Below, in pieces: positions 8,267 through 15,988 of a DNA stretch of 32,934 nucleotides (positions are counted from its first letter, which is position 1; the number at the start of each line of letters is the position of its first letter). The stretch spans positions 1 to 32,934 of the forward strand of contig NZ_JACEFC010000043.1 of the NCBI RefSeq assembly GCF_014180715.1. The letters run 5' to 3'. Both the position numbers and the translations under genes were made by a program. The stretch is from Nocardioides stalactiti. GTDB taxonomy: Bacteria > Actinomycetota > Actinomycetes > Propionibacteriales > Nocardioidaceae. The notes under the pieces were generated by a model. It was not told the DNA's origin and did not search any database. It worked only from the letters and a program-made list of their open reading frames with translations.

Positions 8267-8284
8267 ACTGTAACGCGTTCTAGT
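8267..8284 (-). promoter_or_regulatory. Second KstR-like operator
   Basis: ACTGTAACGCGTTCTAGT matches the palindrome at 6863-6880 in 14 of 18 positions and also fits TnnAACnnGTTnnA (8269-8282). It lies 7 bases before the chosen GTG of the OYE-type gene, the same geometry as the first box. On the minus strand TACAGT overlaps its proximal half and is a plausible -10 for a leaderless message. It is also upstream of the divergent lipoprotein gene and could affect it. Confidence 0.55.
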
Positions 8285-8330
8285 TCGGCTGCGTGGTTTC
8301 ATTCACCCACCCGATCTCCCGGAGGAAACC

Positions 8331-9101
8331 GTGCGCCCTACCACCGCTCTCCGCCCGCTCCGCAACCGTCGCCGCGCGCGTGCGCTCGCCCCCGTCGCCG
8401 TGCTCGCCCTGGTCGCGGCCGTGTCCACCGGTTGCGGCGACGACGATGGAGGGGACGAAGCCGACACCGACGACGACGCTCCCGCCGTCACCGGCCCGCT
8501 CACCGAGGAGCAGATCGCCACGGCGGTCCTGCAGTCGGACAACATGGGCGACGGCTGGACCGGCGCCCCGGCCACCGAGGACGACACCGCGGCGCCGGGG
8601 TGCTTCGCCGACCTCGACGCCCTCACCGAGGGCCTGACCAAGGCCGCGCGCGGTGGCACCGACTTCACCTTCGGCGCGGACAGCGTGCCCTCGGTCGAGA
8701 GCACCGTCACCGCCTACGAGGACGAGGCCGGGATCACCGCGATCTTCGACCAGGTCCAGACCGTCATCGCCGCCTGCACGACGGTCACCGGCCCGGACGG
8801 CGACGGCTTCGAGTGGAACCTCACCGTCGCCACCGACGACTCCGAGGTCTTCGACGACGTCGACGACCAGTTCGGCGTGACGGCGACCGGGACGATCACC
8901 CCTCCGGGCGGCGAGGCCCAGGAGATCCACCTGGCCTGGTCCAGCGTCCGGGTCGGGCCGAACGTCGGCTCGGTCACGACGTTCGACGTCGTCGACCGGA
9001 CTGCTGAGCACGCGACCTGGGCCGAGATCGCCGTCGACCGCCTCACCGACGTCATCGAGGGCGAGGAGCCCGAGGCCACCACCGCCCCCGCGCCCGCCTG
9101 A
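8331..9101 (+). CDS. Hypothetical secreted lipoprotein
   Basis: A 256-residue predicted lipoprotein of unknown function. It has an Arg-rich N-terminus, a hydrophobic stretch (APVAVLALVAAVSTGC) ending in a lipobox-like VSTGC with Cys at about residue 35, and then an Asp-rich linker. The mature part has two further cysteines (in PGCFADL and IAACTTV), which could form a disulfide. Its general layout, a lipobox plus about 200 residues with a TAYEDEAGI-type central helix, resembles mycobacterial PknH-sensor-like lipoproteins, but I cannot assign it with confidence. The GTG start follows a good Shine-Dalgarno, GGAGGA at 8321-8326. It is divergent from the OYE-type gene and convergent with the crotonase gene. 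Confidence 0.78.
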   Translation: MRPTTALRPLRNRRRARALAPVAVLALVAAVSTGCGDDDGGDEADTDDDAPAVTGPLTEEQIATAVLQSDNMGDGWTGAPATEDDTAAPGCFADLDALTEGLTKAARGGTDFTFGADSVPSVESTVTAYEDEAGITAIFDQVQTVIAACTTVTGPDGDGFEWNLTVATDDSEVFDDVDDQFGVTATGTITPPGGEAQEIHLAWSSVRVGPNVGSVTTFDVVDRTAEHATWAEIAVDRLTDVIEGEEPEATTAPAPA

Positions 9102-9115
9102 CCGTGCGGCAGCGC

Positions 9116-9144
9116 GGCGCGAGGAACGAGCGACCGCTCGCGCC
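9116..9144. terminator. Probable bidirectional hairpin terminator
   Basis: GGCGCGAG (9116-9123) pairs with CTCGCGCC (9137-9144) across a 13-base loop, in the 46-bp gap between the convergent lipoprotein and crotonase genes. There is no T tract, so the call rests on position and the stem. Confidence 0.45.
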
Positions 9145-9147
9145 GGC

Positions 9148-9921
9148 TCAGGAGTAGCGGGGAGAGCGCTTCTCGAGGAAGGCGGCGATGCCCTCCTGGC
9201 CGTCGGGGGTGCCGGCGAGGGTGCTGATCGACTGTGCCTCGCGGCGCAGCGCCGTCTCGGGAGCCGGCTCGGCGGCGTCGCGGACCAGCCGCTTGGCCGC
9301 GGCGAACGCGCCCGGCGAACCGGCGATCAGCGAGCCGACCACCTGGTCGACCGTGGCCGCGAGCTCCTCGGCGGGGACGACCCGGGCGACCAGGCCGGCG
9401 TCGTAGGCCTCCTGGGCGGTGACCAGGTCGCCGAGCAGGGCCAGCCGGAGCAGCCGGTGCAGGCCGAGCGTGTGGACCAGGAGGCTGCCGCCGCAGTCGG
9501 GGCTGAGGCCGACCTTGGCATAGGCCAGGCTGAACTTCGCGGTGTCCGCGGCCAGCACGATGTCGGCGGCCGCAGCCAGCGGGGAGCCGCCACCCGCCGC
9601 CGTGCCCTGGACGACGCTGACGACGATCGCGTCACCGCGCACCAGCTCGGTGATGACCCGATGCACGCCCTCGGCCAGCTCGAGCAGCAGCGCACTCGGG
9701 TCGTCGGCGTCGGCGAACGCGCTCAGGTCGCCGCCGACGGAGAAGAAGCGTCCTTCGGCGGCGAGCACGATCACCCGCGCGCCGTCGGCCTTCGCCCGGA
9801 GCACCGCCTCGTGGAGCTGCGCCGTCGACACCGGCTCGATCGGGTTGCCCCGGTCACCTGCCGACATCGTGATCCGGGCCGCACCGTCGGCGAAGGAGTA
9901 GTGGACGCGCTGCTCAGTCAT
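9148..9921 (-). CDS. Enoyl-CoA hydratase/isomerase (crotonase) family protein, PaaG-like
   Basis: A 257-residue crotonase-fold protein that would act on an acyl-CoA. The oxyanion-hole segments are visible: FFSVGGDL near residue 60 and GTAAGGG near 105-111. The two glutamates of a true hydratase are missing: the position after GGG reads SP where hydratases have CE, and FSLAYAK replaces FGQPE. Instead GLSPDCGGS keeps the Asp of PaaG-type 1,2-isomerases. An isomerase role is therefore more likely than hydration (inference). AGAGGAA precedes the ATG. It starts 25 bp after the marP stop on the same strand and may be cotranscribed with the nth-marP group. Confidence 0.85.
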   Translation of the reverse strand: MTEQRVHYSFADGAARITMSAGDRGNPIEPVSTAQLHEAVLRAKADGARVIVLAAEGRFFSVGGDLSAFADADDPSALLLELAEGVHRVITELVRGDAIVVSVVQGTAAGGGSPLAAAADIVLAADTAKFSLAYAKVGLSPDCGGSLLVHTLGLHRLLRLALLGDLVTAQEAYDAGLVARVVPAEELAATVDQVVGSLIAGSPGAFAAAKRLVRDAAEPAPETALRREAQSISTLAGTPDGQEGIAAFLEKRSPRYS

Positions 9922-9946
9922 GGGGTTCCTCTCGTAGGGGCGGCCG

Positions 9947-11128
9947 CTACGCCGCGCAATCGCCGGTGTTGACCTCGGAGTCCCGGTCGGCGCCCTTGTC
10001 GGCGCTCGCCGCGACCTGCTCGGCGGTCAGGGCGTAGCCGGTGTCGTCGTCCTCGACGGAGGCCGCGAACACGACTCCGCCGACGTCGCCCGACGGGGTG
10101 ATGATGGGCCCACCGGAGTTGCCCGGGCGCACCAGCCCGCGCAGCGAGAAGACGTCGCGCAGCACAGTGCCGGAGCCGTAGATGTCCGGCGACCGGAGGG
10201 TCGGGTTGGCCCGGATCCGGCCCGGCTGCACGTCGAACGGCCCGTCCTCGGGATAGCCGACGATCGCGACGGGGTCCTCGGCCTCCAGGTCCTCGTCGAA
10301 CTGAAGGATCGGGGCGTCGCCGGTGTCGACGGCGAGCACGGCCACGTCGAGCTCGGGGTCGTAGAGCACGACCCGCGCCAGCTCGGTGCCGTCGCCCACC
10401 TCGACCTCGGGGTCGTCGACCCCGGCGACGACGTGGGCGTTGGTCATCACCCGGTCGGGTGCGTACACGAAGCCGGTGCCCTCGACGCCGCGGCCACAGT
10501 CGTTGGCGCCGCGGATCTTGAGGATGCTGCCCTCGGTCGCCAGCACCCGCGGGTTGCGTTGGAGCTTGGAGGGGCCGGGCGCGACGTCGACGATCCGCTC
10601 CGGCGAGAACGGCTCGAGGTAGCGCGGGAAGAAGCCCGTGCCGACCACCTTGTTGAACGCCTGGAGCACGCTCGGGGCCGACGCCGGGAGGACGGCGTTG
10701 ATCTTGCCCAGCACCACCGAGCTCCGGACCTGCTCGGTGACCGGGCCGATCCGGGTGCCGGAGATGGCGTAGCCGAGGGCCCAGGCCACCAGCAGGACGG
10801 CGACGGCGGAGAGGGCGGCCCCGCCGACCGCGTCGACGGCCCGCACGGGCTGCCAGGTGATCCGCTCGCGGACCCGCGACCCGGCGTACTGGAGCACTGC
10901 CTGGCCCAGCGAGGCACCGAGGATGACGATGAAGAGCGCCCCGAGCGACACCCCGAGCGACGGGTCGGCGCCCCCGAGGACGACCGGCGCCAGCCAGATG
11001 CCGAACAAGCCACCGAGGAGGAGCCCGACCGTCGCGAAGGCGCCGGTCACGAAGCCCTGCCAGTAGCCGGAGAGCGCATAGGCGGCGACGAGGACGAGGA
11101 GCAGCCAGTCGAGGATGTTCAGGTCCAT
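9947..11128 (-). CDS. marP: MarP-like membrane serine protease
   Basis: A 393-residue protease with an N-terminal CvpA-like membrane domain of four hydrophobic segments (about residues 8-50, 62-80 and 100-122) and an extracytoplasmic chymotrypsin-fold domain. The catalytic triad is H232 in TNAHVV, D261 in LDVAVL and S338 in RPGNSGGP. Cys211 (ANDCGRG) and Cys391 (TGDCAA) sit where MarP of M. tuberculosis forms its domain-bracing disulfide. MarP is needed for acid and oxidative resistance there. The neighbours (Nudix, TlpA-like, nth, crp) are the same as for Rv3671c, which supports orthology. Its ATG overlaps the upstream Nudix stop by one base. Confidence 0.92.
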   Translation of the reverse strand: MDLNILDWLLLVLVAAYALSGYWQGFVTGAFATVGLLLGGLFGIWLAPVVLGGADPSLGVSLGALFIVILGASLGQAVLQYAGSRVRERITWQPVRAVDAVGGAALSAVAVLLVAWALGYAISGTRIGPVTEQVRSSVVLGKINAVLPASAPSVLQAFNKVVGTGFFPRYLEPFSPERIVDVAPGPSKLQRNPRVLATEGSILKIRGANDCGRGVEGTGFVYAPDRVMTNAHVVAGVDDPEVEVGDGTELARVVLYDPELDVAVLAVDTGDAPILQFDEDLEAEDPVAIVGYPEDGPFDVQPGRIRANPTLRSPDIYGSGTVLRDVFSLRGLVRPGNSGGPIITPSGDVGGVVFAASVEDDDTGYALTAEQVAASADKGADRDSEVNTGDCAA

Positions 11129-11898
11129 CAGCCACTCCCCCTCTCGGCACGGTCGTCGGGGTCGAGGATGTCAAGACTGTCGGGCTCGTCCCCGTCCTCG
11201 GCAGCCGCGACACGCTGCTCGTACTCCGCGAGCATGTAGTCGGGGAGCCCGTGGACGGGCGGCTCGTCGACCGGTGGGAGCCAGCCGAGGAAGTCGAAGA
11301 ACCGGGTGATGATCCCGCCCGTGAAGCCCCAGAGGATCACGTCGAGGTCGTCGCCGATGAGGAAGCCCGGACCGGTCCAGCCGCTCGGGTGCCGGACGGC
11401 GATCCGGCGCTCGGGCAGGACGAGCTCGTCGAGCACGACGCGGTGGATCTCGTGCACCTCGTCGGGCGAGGCGACCTCGACCGGGTGCGGGTCGCGCCAC
11501 CACCCGAGGACCGGGGTGACCGCGAAGTTCGACGGCGGCAGCCACAGCTCGGGGAGCACGGCGAAGACCTCGACGGCCGCCGGGTCGACCCCGATCTCCT
11601 CCTCCCCCTCGCGCAGCGCCGCCTCGATCGCGGTCTCGCCGGGGTCGATCGTGCCGCCCGGGAACGAGACCTGGCCGGGGTGGGAGCGCATGTCATGGGC
11701 GCGCTCGGTCAGGAGCAGGTCGCCCCGACCGTCCTCCTCACCGAACAGCATGAGCACCGCTCCGCGCCGAGGGTTGGAGCCCTCCGGCGGGAGGAACGCC
11801 GTCAGGTCGCTGCCCTTGATCGCGTTGGCGGCCGCGGCGACGGGCCGCAGCCACGTCGGCAGGTCGTCCGGTACGACGAGCGGGGGCCGGTCGCTCAT
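11128..11898 (-). CDS. Nudix hydrolase, CoA pyrophosphatase (NudL/UPF0035) type
   Basis: A 256-residue Nudix enzyme that likely cleaves CoA or acyl-CoA to 4'-phosphopantetheine and 3',5'-ADP. The CoA-specific motif, LLTERAHDMRSHPGQVSFPGG in outline, spans about residues 62-82 with the LLTxRxxxxRxHxGQVxFPGG pattern. The Nudix box follows (81-104): GX5E is GTIDPGE and the catalytic part is REGEEEIGV. The Gly after RE is less usual than Ala or Leu. The C-terminus carries an Asp/Glu-rich tail not needed for the fold. It is coupled on both sides: ATGA overlap with the TlpA-like gene upstream and one-base overlap with marP downstream. Confidence 0.9.
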   Translation of the reverse strand: MSDRPPLVVPDDLPTWLRPVAAAANAIKGSDLTAFLPPEGSNPRRGAVLMLFGEEDGRGDLLLTERAHDMRSHPGQVSFPGGTIDPGETAIEAALREGEEEIGVDPAAVEVFAVLPELWLPPSNFAVTPVLGWWRDPHPVEVASPDEVHEIHRVVLDELVLPERRIAVRHPSGWTGPGFLIGDDLDVILWGFTGGIITRFFDFLGWLPPVDEPPVHGLPDYMLAEYEQRVAAAEDGDEPDSLDILDPDDRAERGSG

Positions 11899-12500
11899 GC
11901 TGCCTCCCGCTCCAGCTCGATGCCGAGGTGCTCCTCGGCGAGCGCCACGATCTCGGCGACCGTGTCGACGCCGCCCTTGGCGACCAGCTGGGTCGACCCG
12001 TCCGCCCGGACGAAGACGAAGGCCGGCAGGGCGGTGACGGCGAGGGCGGTCTCCTGGAGGCCACCGCAGGCATCAGCGTAGGACGGGTAGGTGACCTCGC
12101 TGCGCTGCGCGAGGTCGAGCGCGGCCTCGGGGTAGGTCTCGAGGAAGTCGACCCCCACGACGCTCACCTGGTGTCCGTACTGACGGTCGAACTCGGCCAG
12201 CGCGGGCATCTCCTCGCGGCACGGCACGCAGTTGGAGGCCCAGAAGTTGATGACCGCGGGGCCGGCCAGGTCGGCGAGCGAGCCCTCGGTCCCGCCGCCG
12301 AGGCACGGGAGGACGACGTCGGGCAGGTCGGTCCCTGCGTCCGGGTCACCGGCCGGGCAGTCCTCGATCCCGGCATCGGCCTTGACCTGGCGCAGCTCGG
12401 CGGTGTCGACGTCGACGTCGCAGGCGGCGACGGTGTCGCCCTGGTCGCAGGCCGTGAGGAGGACGGCCGTCGCGACGACGGCCAGCAGGGCGGGCCGCAT
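11895..12500 (-). CDS. TlpA/ResA-like thioredoxin-fold lipoprotein
   Basis: A 201-residue extracytoplasmic thioredoxin-like protein. The signal ends in a good lipobox, LLTAC, with Cys at residue 18. The redox motif is CVPC within FWASNCVPCREEMPAL, followed by TALPAFVFV with the cis-Pro expected in the fold. Three further cysteines sit in the N-terminal part (AACDVD, EDCPAG, LPCLGG) and one in DACGG; these are unusual for a simple TlpA and could add a second disulfide. It is the counterpart of Rv3673c in the conserved nth-marP order. Likely role is thiol reduction or disulfide exchange outside the membrane. The ATG overlaps the nth stop by one base. Confidence 0.88.
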   Translation of the reverse strand: MRPALLAVVATAVLLTACDQGDTVAACDVDVDTAELRQVKADAGIEDCPAGDPDAGTDLPDVVLPCLGGGTEGSLADLAGPAVINFWASNCVPCREEMPALAEFDRQYGHQVSVVGVDFLETYPEAALDLAQRSEVTYPSYADACGGLQETALAVTALPAFVFVRADGSTQLVAKGGVDTVAEIVALAEEHLGIELEREAA

Positions 12501-13216
12501 CAGTTGGGGCCCTCGGTGCGCACCAGCTTGTCAGCCTCGACCGGGTCGGTCGGCCCGCTGCCGTAGGCGGGGCACCACCGCGCGACCGGGCACGCCCCGC
12601 ATGCCGGCTTCTTCGCGTGACAGACCCGGCGCCCGTGCCAGATCAGGTGGTGGCTGAGCATCGTCCAGTCCCGCTTGGGGAAGAGCGCACCGACCGCGTG
12701 CTCGGCCTTGACCGGGTCGGTCTCCTCGGTCCAGCCCAGGCGGCGGGCGAGCCTCCCGAAGTGGGTGTCGACGGTGATCCCGGGGACGTCGAAGGCGTTG
12801 CCGAGCACCACGTTGGCGGTCTTGCGGCCGACCCCGGGGAGCTGGACGAGGTCGTCGAGGCGGGGCGGCACGTCGCCGTCGTACTTCTCCACGAGGGCGG
12901 CGCTCAGCTTGAGGAGCGATTCTGTCTTGGCGCGGAAGAAGCCCAGCGGACCGACGATCTGCTCGAGGTGGGCACGGTCGGCAGCCGCCATCGCCCGCGC
13001 GTCGGGATAGGCGGCGAACAACGTCGGGCGGACCAGGTTGACCCGCTTGTCGGTCGTCTGGGCACTCAGGACGGTCACGACGAGGAGCTCGAACGGGTTG
13101 TCGAAGTCGAGCTCGCACCTGGCGTCGGGATAGGTCTGCGCAAGGACCCGGTCGATCCGGCGCGCCCGGCGGACGAGCGCCGTCGGAGTCTCTGCCTCCG
13201 TGGTGATCGCCCGCAC
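12500..13216 (-). CDS. nth: Endonuclease III (DNA glycosylase/AP lyase)
   Basis: A 238-residue base-excision repair enzyme that removes oxidised pyrimidines and nicks at abasic sites. The helix-hairpin-helix is LPGVGRKTA (126-134) with catalytic Lys132, followed by catalytic Asp150 in VDTHFGR. The [4Fe-4S] cluster cysteines are 199, 206, 209 and 215, exactly the C-x6-C-x2-C-x5-C pattern. The start is GTG at 13216. It is the first gene of a tight minus-strand group, nth-tlpA-nudix-marP, divergent from crp, the order known from mycobacteria. Confidence 0.96.
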   Translation of the reverse strand: MRAITTEAETPTALVRRARRIDRVLAQTYPDARCELDFDNPFELLVVTVLSAQTTDKRVNLVRPTLFAAYPDARAMAAADRAHLEQIVGPLGFFRAKTESLLKLSAALVEKYDGDVPPRLDDLVQLPGVGRKTANVVLGNAFDVPGITVDTHFGRLARRLGWTEETDPVKAEHAVGALFPKRDWTMLSHHLIWHGRRVCHAKKPACGACPVARWCPAYGSGPTDPVEADKLVRTEGPN

Positions 13217-13254
13217 GCGGTCAGACTACGGGTAGGCCCGGACAGCGCCACCTT

Positions 13255-13294
13255 CCAGCGGTGGCTAGGTGTGAGGTGGACCACTGGCTAGGAT
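13255..13294. promoter_or_regulatory. Inverted repeat and possible promoter between nth and crp
   Basis: CCAGCGGT (13255-13262) and ACCACTGG (13280-13287) are inverted and match at 7 of 8 positions. TAGGAT (13289-13294) directly after the second arm is a possible -10 for crp. GTGTGAGGTGGACCAC in between loosely resembles a Crp site (GTG...CAC), so autoregulation is possible but weakly supported. Confidence 0.3.
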
Positions 13295-13382
13295 GCGGGC
13301 TGACGTGGGAGGTACCCGCCGTCCGCGTCCGGACCGCCTCGCTGGGGGGAACGGTTCGCCGCACCCGATCCTTGGAGGAACC

Positions 13383-14060
13383 GTGGACAACGACGTGCTG
13401 CGTCAGGCCCCGCTGTTCAGCGCGCTCGACGACGAGGCTGCGTCGGCTCTGCGGTCGTCCATGTCGGAGACGCGGCTGCGCCGCGGCGAGGTGCTCTTCC
13501 ACGAGGGCGACGGCGGCGACAAGCTCTACATCGTGCTCGACGGCAAGGTGAAGCTCGGTCGGACCTCCTCCGACGGCCGCGAGAACCTGCTGGCCGTCCT
13601 CGGGCCCGGCTCGATGTTCGGCGAGCTCTCCCTCTTCGACCCCGGCCCGCGCTCCGCGACCGTCACCGCGGTGACCGACGCCGAGTTCGTGTCGCTGTCG
13701 CACGAGGACCTGCTCCGCTGGCTCGACGGTCGCCCGGCCGTCGCCCGCGGCCTCCTCACCCAGCTCGCCGGCCGGCTCCGCAAGGCCAACGACGTCGTCG
13801 CCGACCTGGTGTTCTCCGACGTGCCCGGTCGGGTCGCCAAGGCGCTGCTCGACCTCGCCGAGCGGTTCGGCCGTACGGCGGACGACGGCGTCCACGTCCA
13901 CCACGACCTCACCCAGGAGGAGCTCGCCCAGCTGGTCGGCGCCTCCCGCGAGACGGTCAACAAGGCGCTCGCCGACTTCGCCTCGCGCGGCTGGCTGCGT
14001 CTCGAGCCCCGATCGGTCGTCATCATGGACATGGAGCGGATGACCCGACGCGCCCGCTGA
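13383..14060 (+). CDS. crp: Crp/Fnr-family transcriptional regulator (cAMP receptor protein)
   Basis: A 225-residue regulator, the same length as mycobacterial Crp (about 224). The N-terminal cyclic-nucleotide domain has the phosphate-binding cassette FGELSLFDPGPRSAT (79-93), with the Glu and Arg-Ser that bind cAMP. The C-terminal helix-turn-helix is LTQEELAQLVGASRETVNKAL (in part, 176-196), close to the Crp recognition helix. The GTG at 13383 was chosen because TTGGAGGAA ends a few bases before it and the family begins with xDxVLxxAPLF; an open frame reaches further upstream but has no such support. It is divergent from nth as in M. tuberculosis. Confidence 0.95.
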   Translation: MDNDVLRQAPLFSALDDEAASALRSSMSETRLRRGEVLFHEGDGGDKLYIVLDGKVKLGRTSSDGRENLLAVLGPGSMFGELSLFDPGPRSATVTAVTDAEFVSLSHEDLLRWLDGRPAVARGLLTQLAGRLRKANDVVADLVFSDVPGRVAKALLDLAERFGRTADDGVHVHHDLTQEELAQLVGASRETVNKALADFASRGWLRLEPRSVVIMDMERMTRRAR

Positions 14061-14137
14061 GGCCGCTCAGAAACTTCGGGTCGATCCACCCCCGGCTCCC
14101 TGTCTCCGTGCGTCGTCACGGGTGAAAGGGGGCCGGT

Positions 14138-14638
14138 GTGGTTCCAGCGTCACCTCGTACGTCGTTCGACGACTTCGTGCGCGCCCGCACGGCGGCCCTC
14201 GCCCGGACGGCGTACCTCCTCACGGGGGACGCCCATCTCGCGGAGGACCTCGTGCAGATGGCACTCTTCAAGGCGGCGCGCGCCTGGCACCGGATCGAGG
14301 GTGACCCCGAGCCCTACGTCCGGCGCATCCTCTACAACCAGAACATCTCCTGGTGGCGGCGTCGCCGGGTGCCGGAGACCTCCCTCGGGTCCCACGACCA
14401 CCCGACGCCTCCCCCGGACGACGACCTGCGGCTCAGCCTCGAGGCGGCCCTCGCCGAGCTGACCGACCGGCAGCGGACGGTGCTCGTCCTGCGCTTCTTC
14501 GAGGACCTGACCGAGGTACAGACCGGCGCCGCGCTCGGGATCGGCCCCGGCACGGTGAAGTCGACGACCCGAGAGGCGCTGGCCCGGCTGCGGACCCTCG
14601 CGCCGCACCTCGCCGAGCTTCTGGAGGTCGGGTCGTGA
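14138..14638 (+). CDS. SigE-family ECF RNA polymerase sigma factor
   Basis: A 166-residue ECF sigma factor. Region 2 is FDDFVRARTAALARTAYLLTGDAHLAEDLVQMALFKAARAW in outline (about residues 9-48), with the GD-x-x-x-A-E-D-L-V-Q core, and region 4 is LTDRQRTVLVLRFFEDLTE through TVKSTTREALARLR (about 108-158). The LLTGDAHLAEDLVQ form is typical of the actinobacterial SigE family. GAAAGGGGG precedes the GTG start. Its stop overlaps the GTG of the next gene as GTGA, so the two are made together; that partner is probably its regulator. Target promoters cannot be read from this window. Confidence 0.92.
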   Translation: MVPASPRTSFDDFVRARTAALARTAYLLTGDAHLAEDLVQMALFKAARAWHRIEGDPEPYVRRILYNQNISWWRRRRVPETSLGSHDHPTPPPDDDLRLSLEAALAELTDRQRTVLVLRFFEDLTEVQTGAALGIGPGTVKSTTREALARLRTLAPHLAELLEVGS

Positions 14639-15984
14639 CCGGCGAGCAGCTGAGGGACGAGCTGGCCCGGATCGCCGAGGGAGCCCCCGAGGTCCACGTC
14701 CCCGACGACCTCTATCGCCGTGGCCGCCGCGCCACCACCCGCGCCCGCGTCGCGGTCGCCGCCGCTGCGGTCGCCTGCCTCGGGCTCATCGCCGGCGTCG
14801 CGGTTCCCCTGGTCGCCCACCACGACGTGGAGTTCGCCGACTCCGACGAGCTCGCGGTCCCGGACCGCATCTACGCGCCGCCGTCCCACATGACCGACCT
14901 CGAGGACGACCTCGAGGTCGGCGTCGCTGCTGGCGCGTTCGTCACCGACGCGCTGATACCCGTGGTGGTCGAGGCCGACTCCGGTACGTACCACCTGCTC
15001 GACCTGGAGGGGTTCACCCAGGGCGGGTTCTTCAGGACCCGCCTGGGCTTCGCGCTCTCCCCCGATGGGGAGCAGCTCGCGTGGGCGTATGCCGATGACG
15101 TGGAGAGCGGCCACCGCCCGAGCGGCATCAGGGTGGCGGACCTGAGCACCGGGCGGGTCCGCGAGATCCGCGTCGACCAGGACCGCGCAGTCCTGATCCA
15201 CGATCTCGCGTGGTCGACGCAGGGTGGGTGGCTGGCTTGGCTCGGCGTGGAGATGGAGCAGTGGGACACCGACGGCGTCTCGTCGGGGAAGCGGACCGTC
15301 GGGGGCATCGTTCGCGAGGGCCAGTCCTCAGCGACCTACCAGGTCGTCGCGGGACGCAACGCCAACCGGGTCTTCGAGCAGGACGGCGGACAGACCATCG
15401 ACGGCGGAGCGACCAGCGCCGTGGCCGTGTCCGACACCGGCAAGCTCGCCGCGGTGGTGGGGTGGTCCTTCTTCCTCAACGGAGTCCGGGGCCGGCTCGA
15501 GCAGGACCCGAGCCTGCGCATCGGCGGCCTGTGGTTCCTCGGCGAGAAGCCGTTCGGCCTTACGTACTCAGCCGACGGCAGTGACGTCCCCGCGGTCCGG
15601 GTGATGCCCGACGGTCGCTCGTCGCCGATCCGGTCAACACTCGATCAGCCCGATCTGCTGGGTGCGCTCGGCCCCCGCCAGGTTCTCGTGGGTCCCGGCG
15701 ACGACGGGGACGACCCCTCCGGGGTGCAGTTGTGGACCTGGAACGCCCCCGGAGGAGGCCACGCGACAGGGACCTTCATCCGTCTCTACGACGGCGTCCT
15801 CGGGCTGACCCTCGCCTCCGACCTGATCGATCCCGTCCAACCGCAGGTCGTCGCACGCCCGAGACCCGACTGGCCGTGGTCGACCGATCGGTGGTGGTGG
15901 ACCATCGGCGGTGGTGCCGCGAGCACCGCCGCGATCGGTCTCATCGTCCTCATCGTGGTCCGCGCTCGCGCTGTGCGAGGCTGA
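14635..15984 (+). CDS. Membrane-anchored beta-propeller-like protein, putative partner of the ECF sigma factor
   Basis: A 449-residue protein coupled to the sigma gene. Residues 1-36 are a short cytoplasmic, Arg-rich segment; a membrane helix follows (about 37-58, AVAAAAVACLGLIAGVAVPL). A large outer part contains blade-like repeats such as FALSPDGEQLAWAY, DLAWSTQGGWLAWLG and SDTGKLAAVVGW, as in WD40/TolB propellers. A second helix (about 425-445, GGGAASTAAIGLIVLIVVRA) closes the C-terminus. No zinc anti-sigma motif (HxxxCxxC) is visible. Genes at this position often encode anti-sigma or sensor proteins, so a signal-sensing role is inferred. I do not recognise a named family. Confidence 0.75.
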   Translation: MTGEQLRDELARIAEGAPEVHVPDDLYRRGRRATTRARVAVAAAAVACLGLIAGVAVPLVAHHDVEFADSDELAVPDRIYAPPSHMTDLEDDLEVGVAAGAFVTDALIPVVVEADSGTYHLLDLEGFTQGGFFRTRLGFALSPDGEQLAWAYADDVESGHRPSGIRVADLSTGRVREIRVDQDRAVLIHDLAWSTQGGWLAWLGVEMEQWDTDGVSSGKRTVGGIVREGQSSATYQVVAGRNANRVFEQDGGQTIDGGATSAVAVSDTGKLAAVVGWSFFLNGVRGRLEQDPSLRIGGLWFLGEKPFGLTYSADGSDVPAVRVMPDGRSSPIRSTLDQPDLLGALGPRQVLVGPGDDGDDPSGVQLWTWNAPGGGHATGTFIRLYDGVLGLTLASDLIDPVQPQVVARPRPDWPWSTDRWWWTIGGGAASTAAIGLIVLIVVRARAVRG

Positions 15985-15988
15985 CGCC

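Noticed and set aside
5888..9007. 1039-codon plus-strand open frame
   Set aside because: Antisense to the DapB-like and OYE genes, crosses the repeat array, and then reads the lipoprotein gene in the wrong frame.
14061..14137. Autoregulated ECF promoter before the sigma gene
   Set aside because: AAACTTC at about 14071 is suggestive, but no matching -10 at the right distance could be found.
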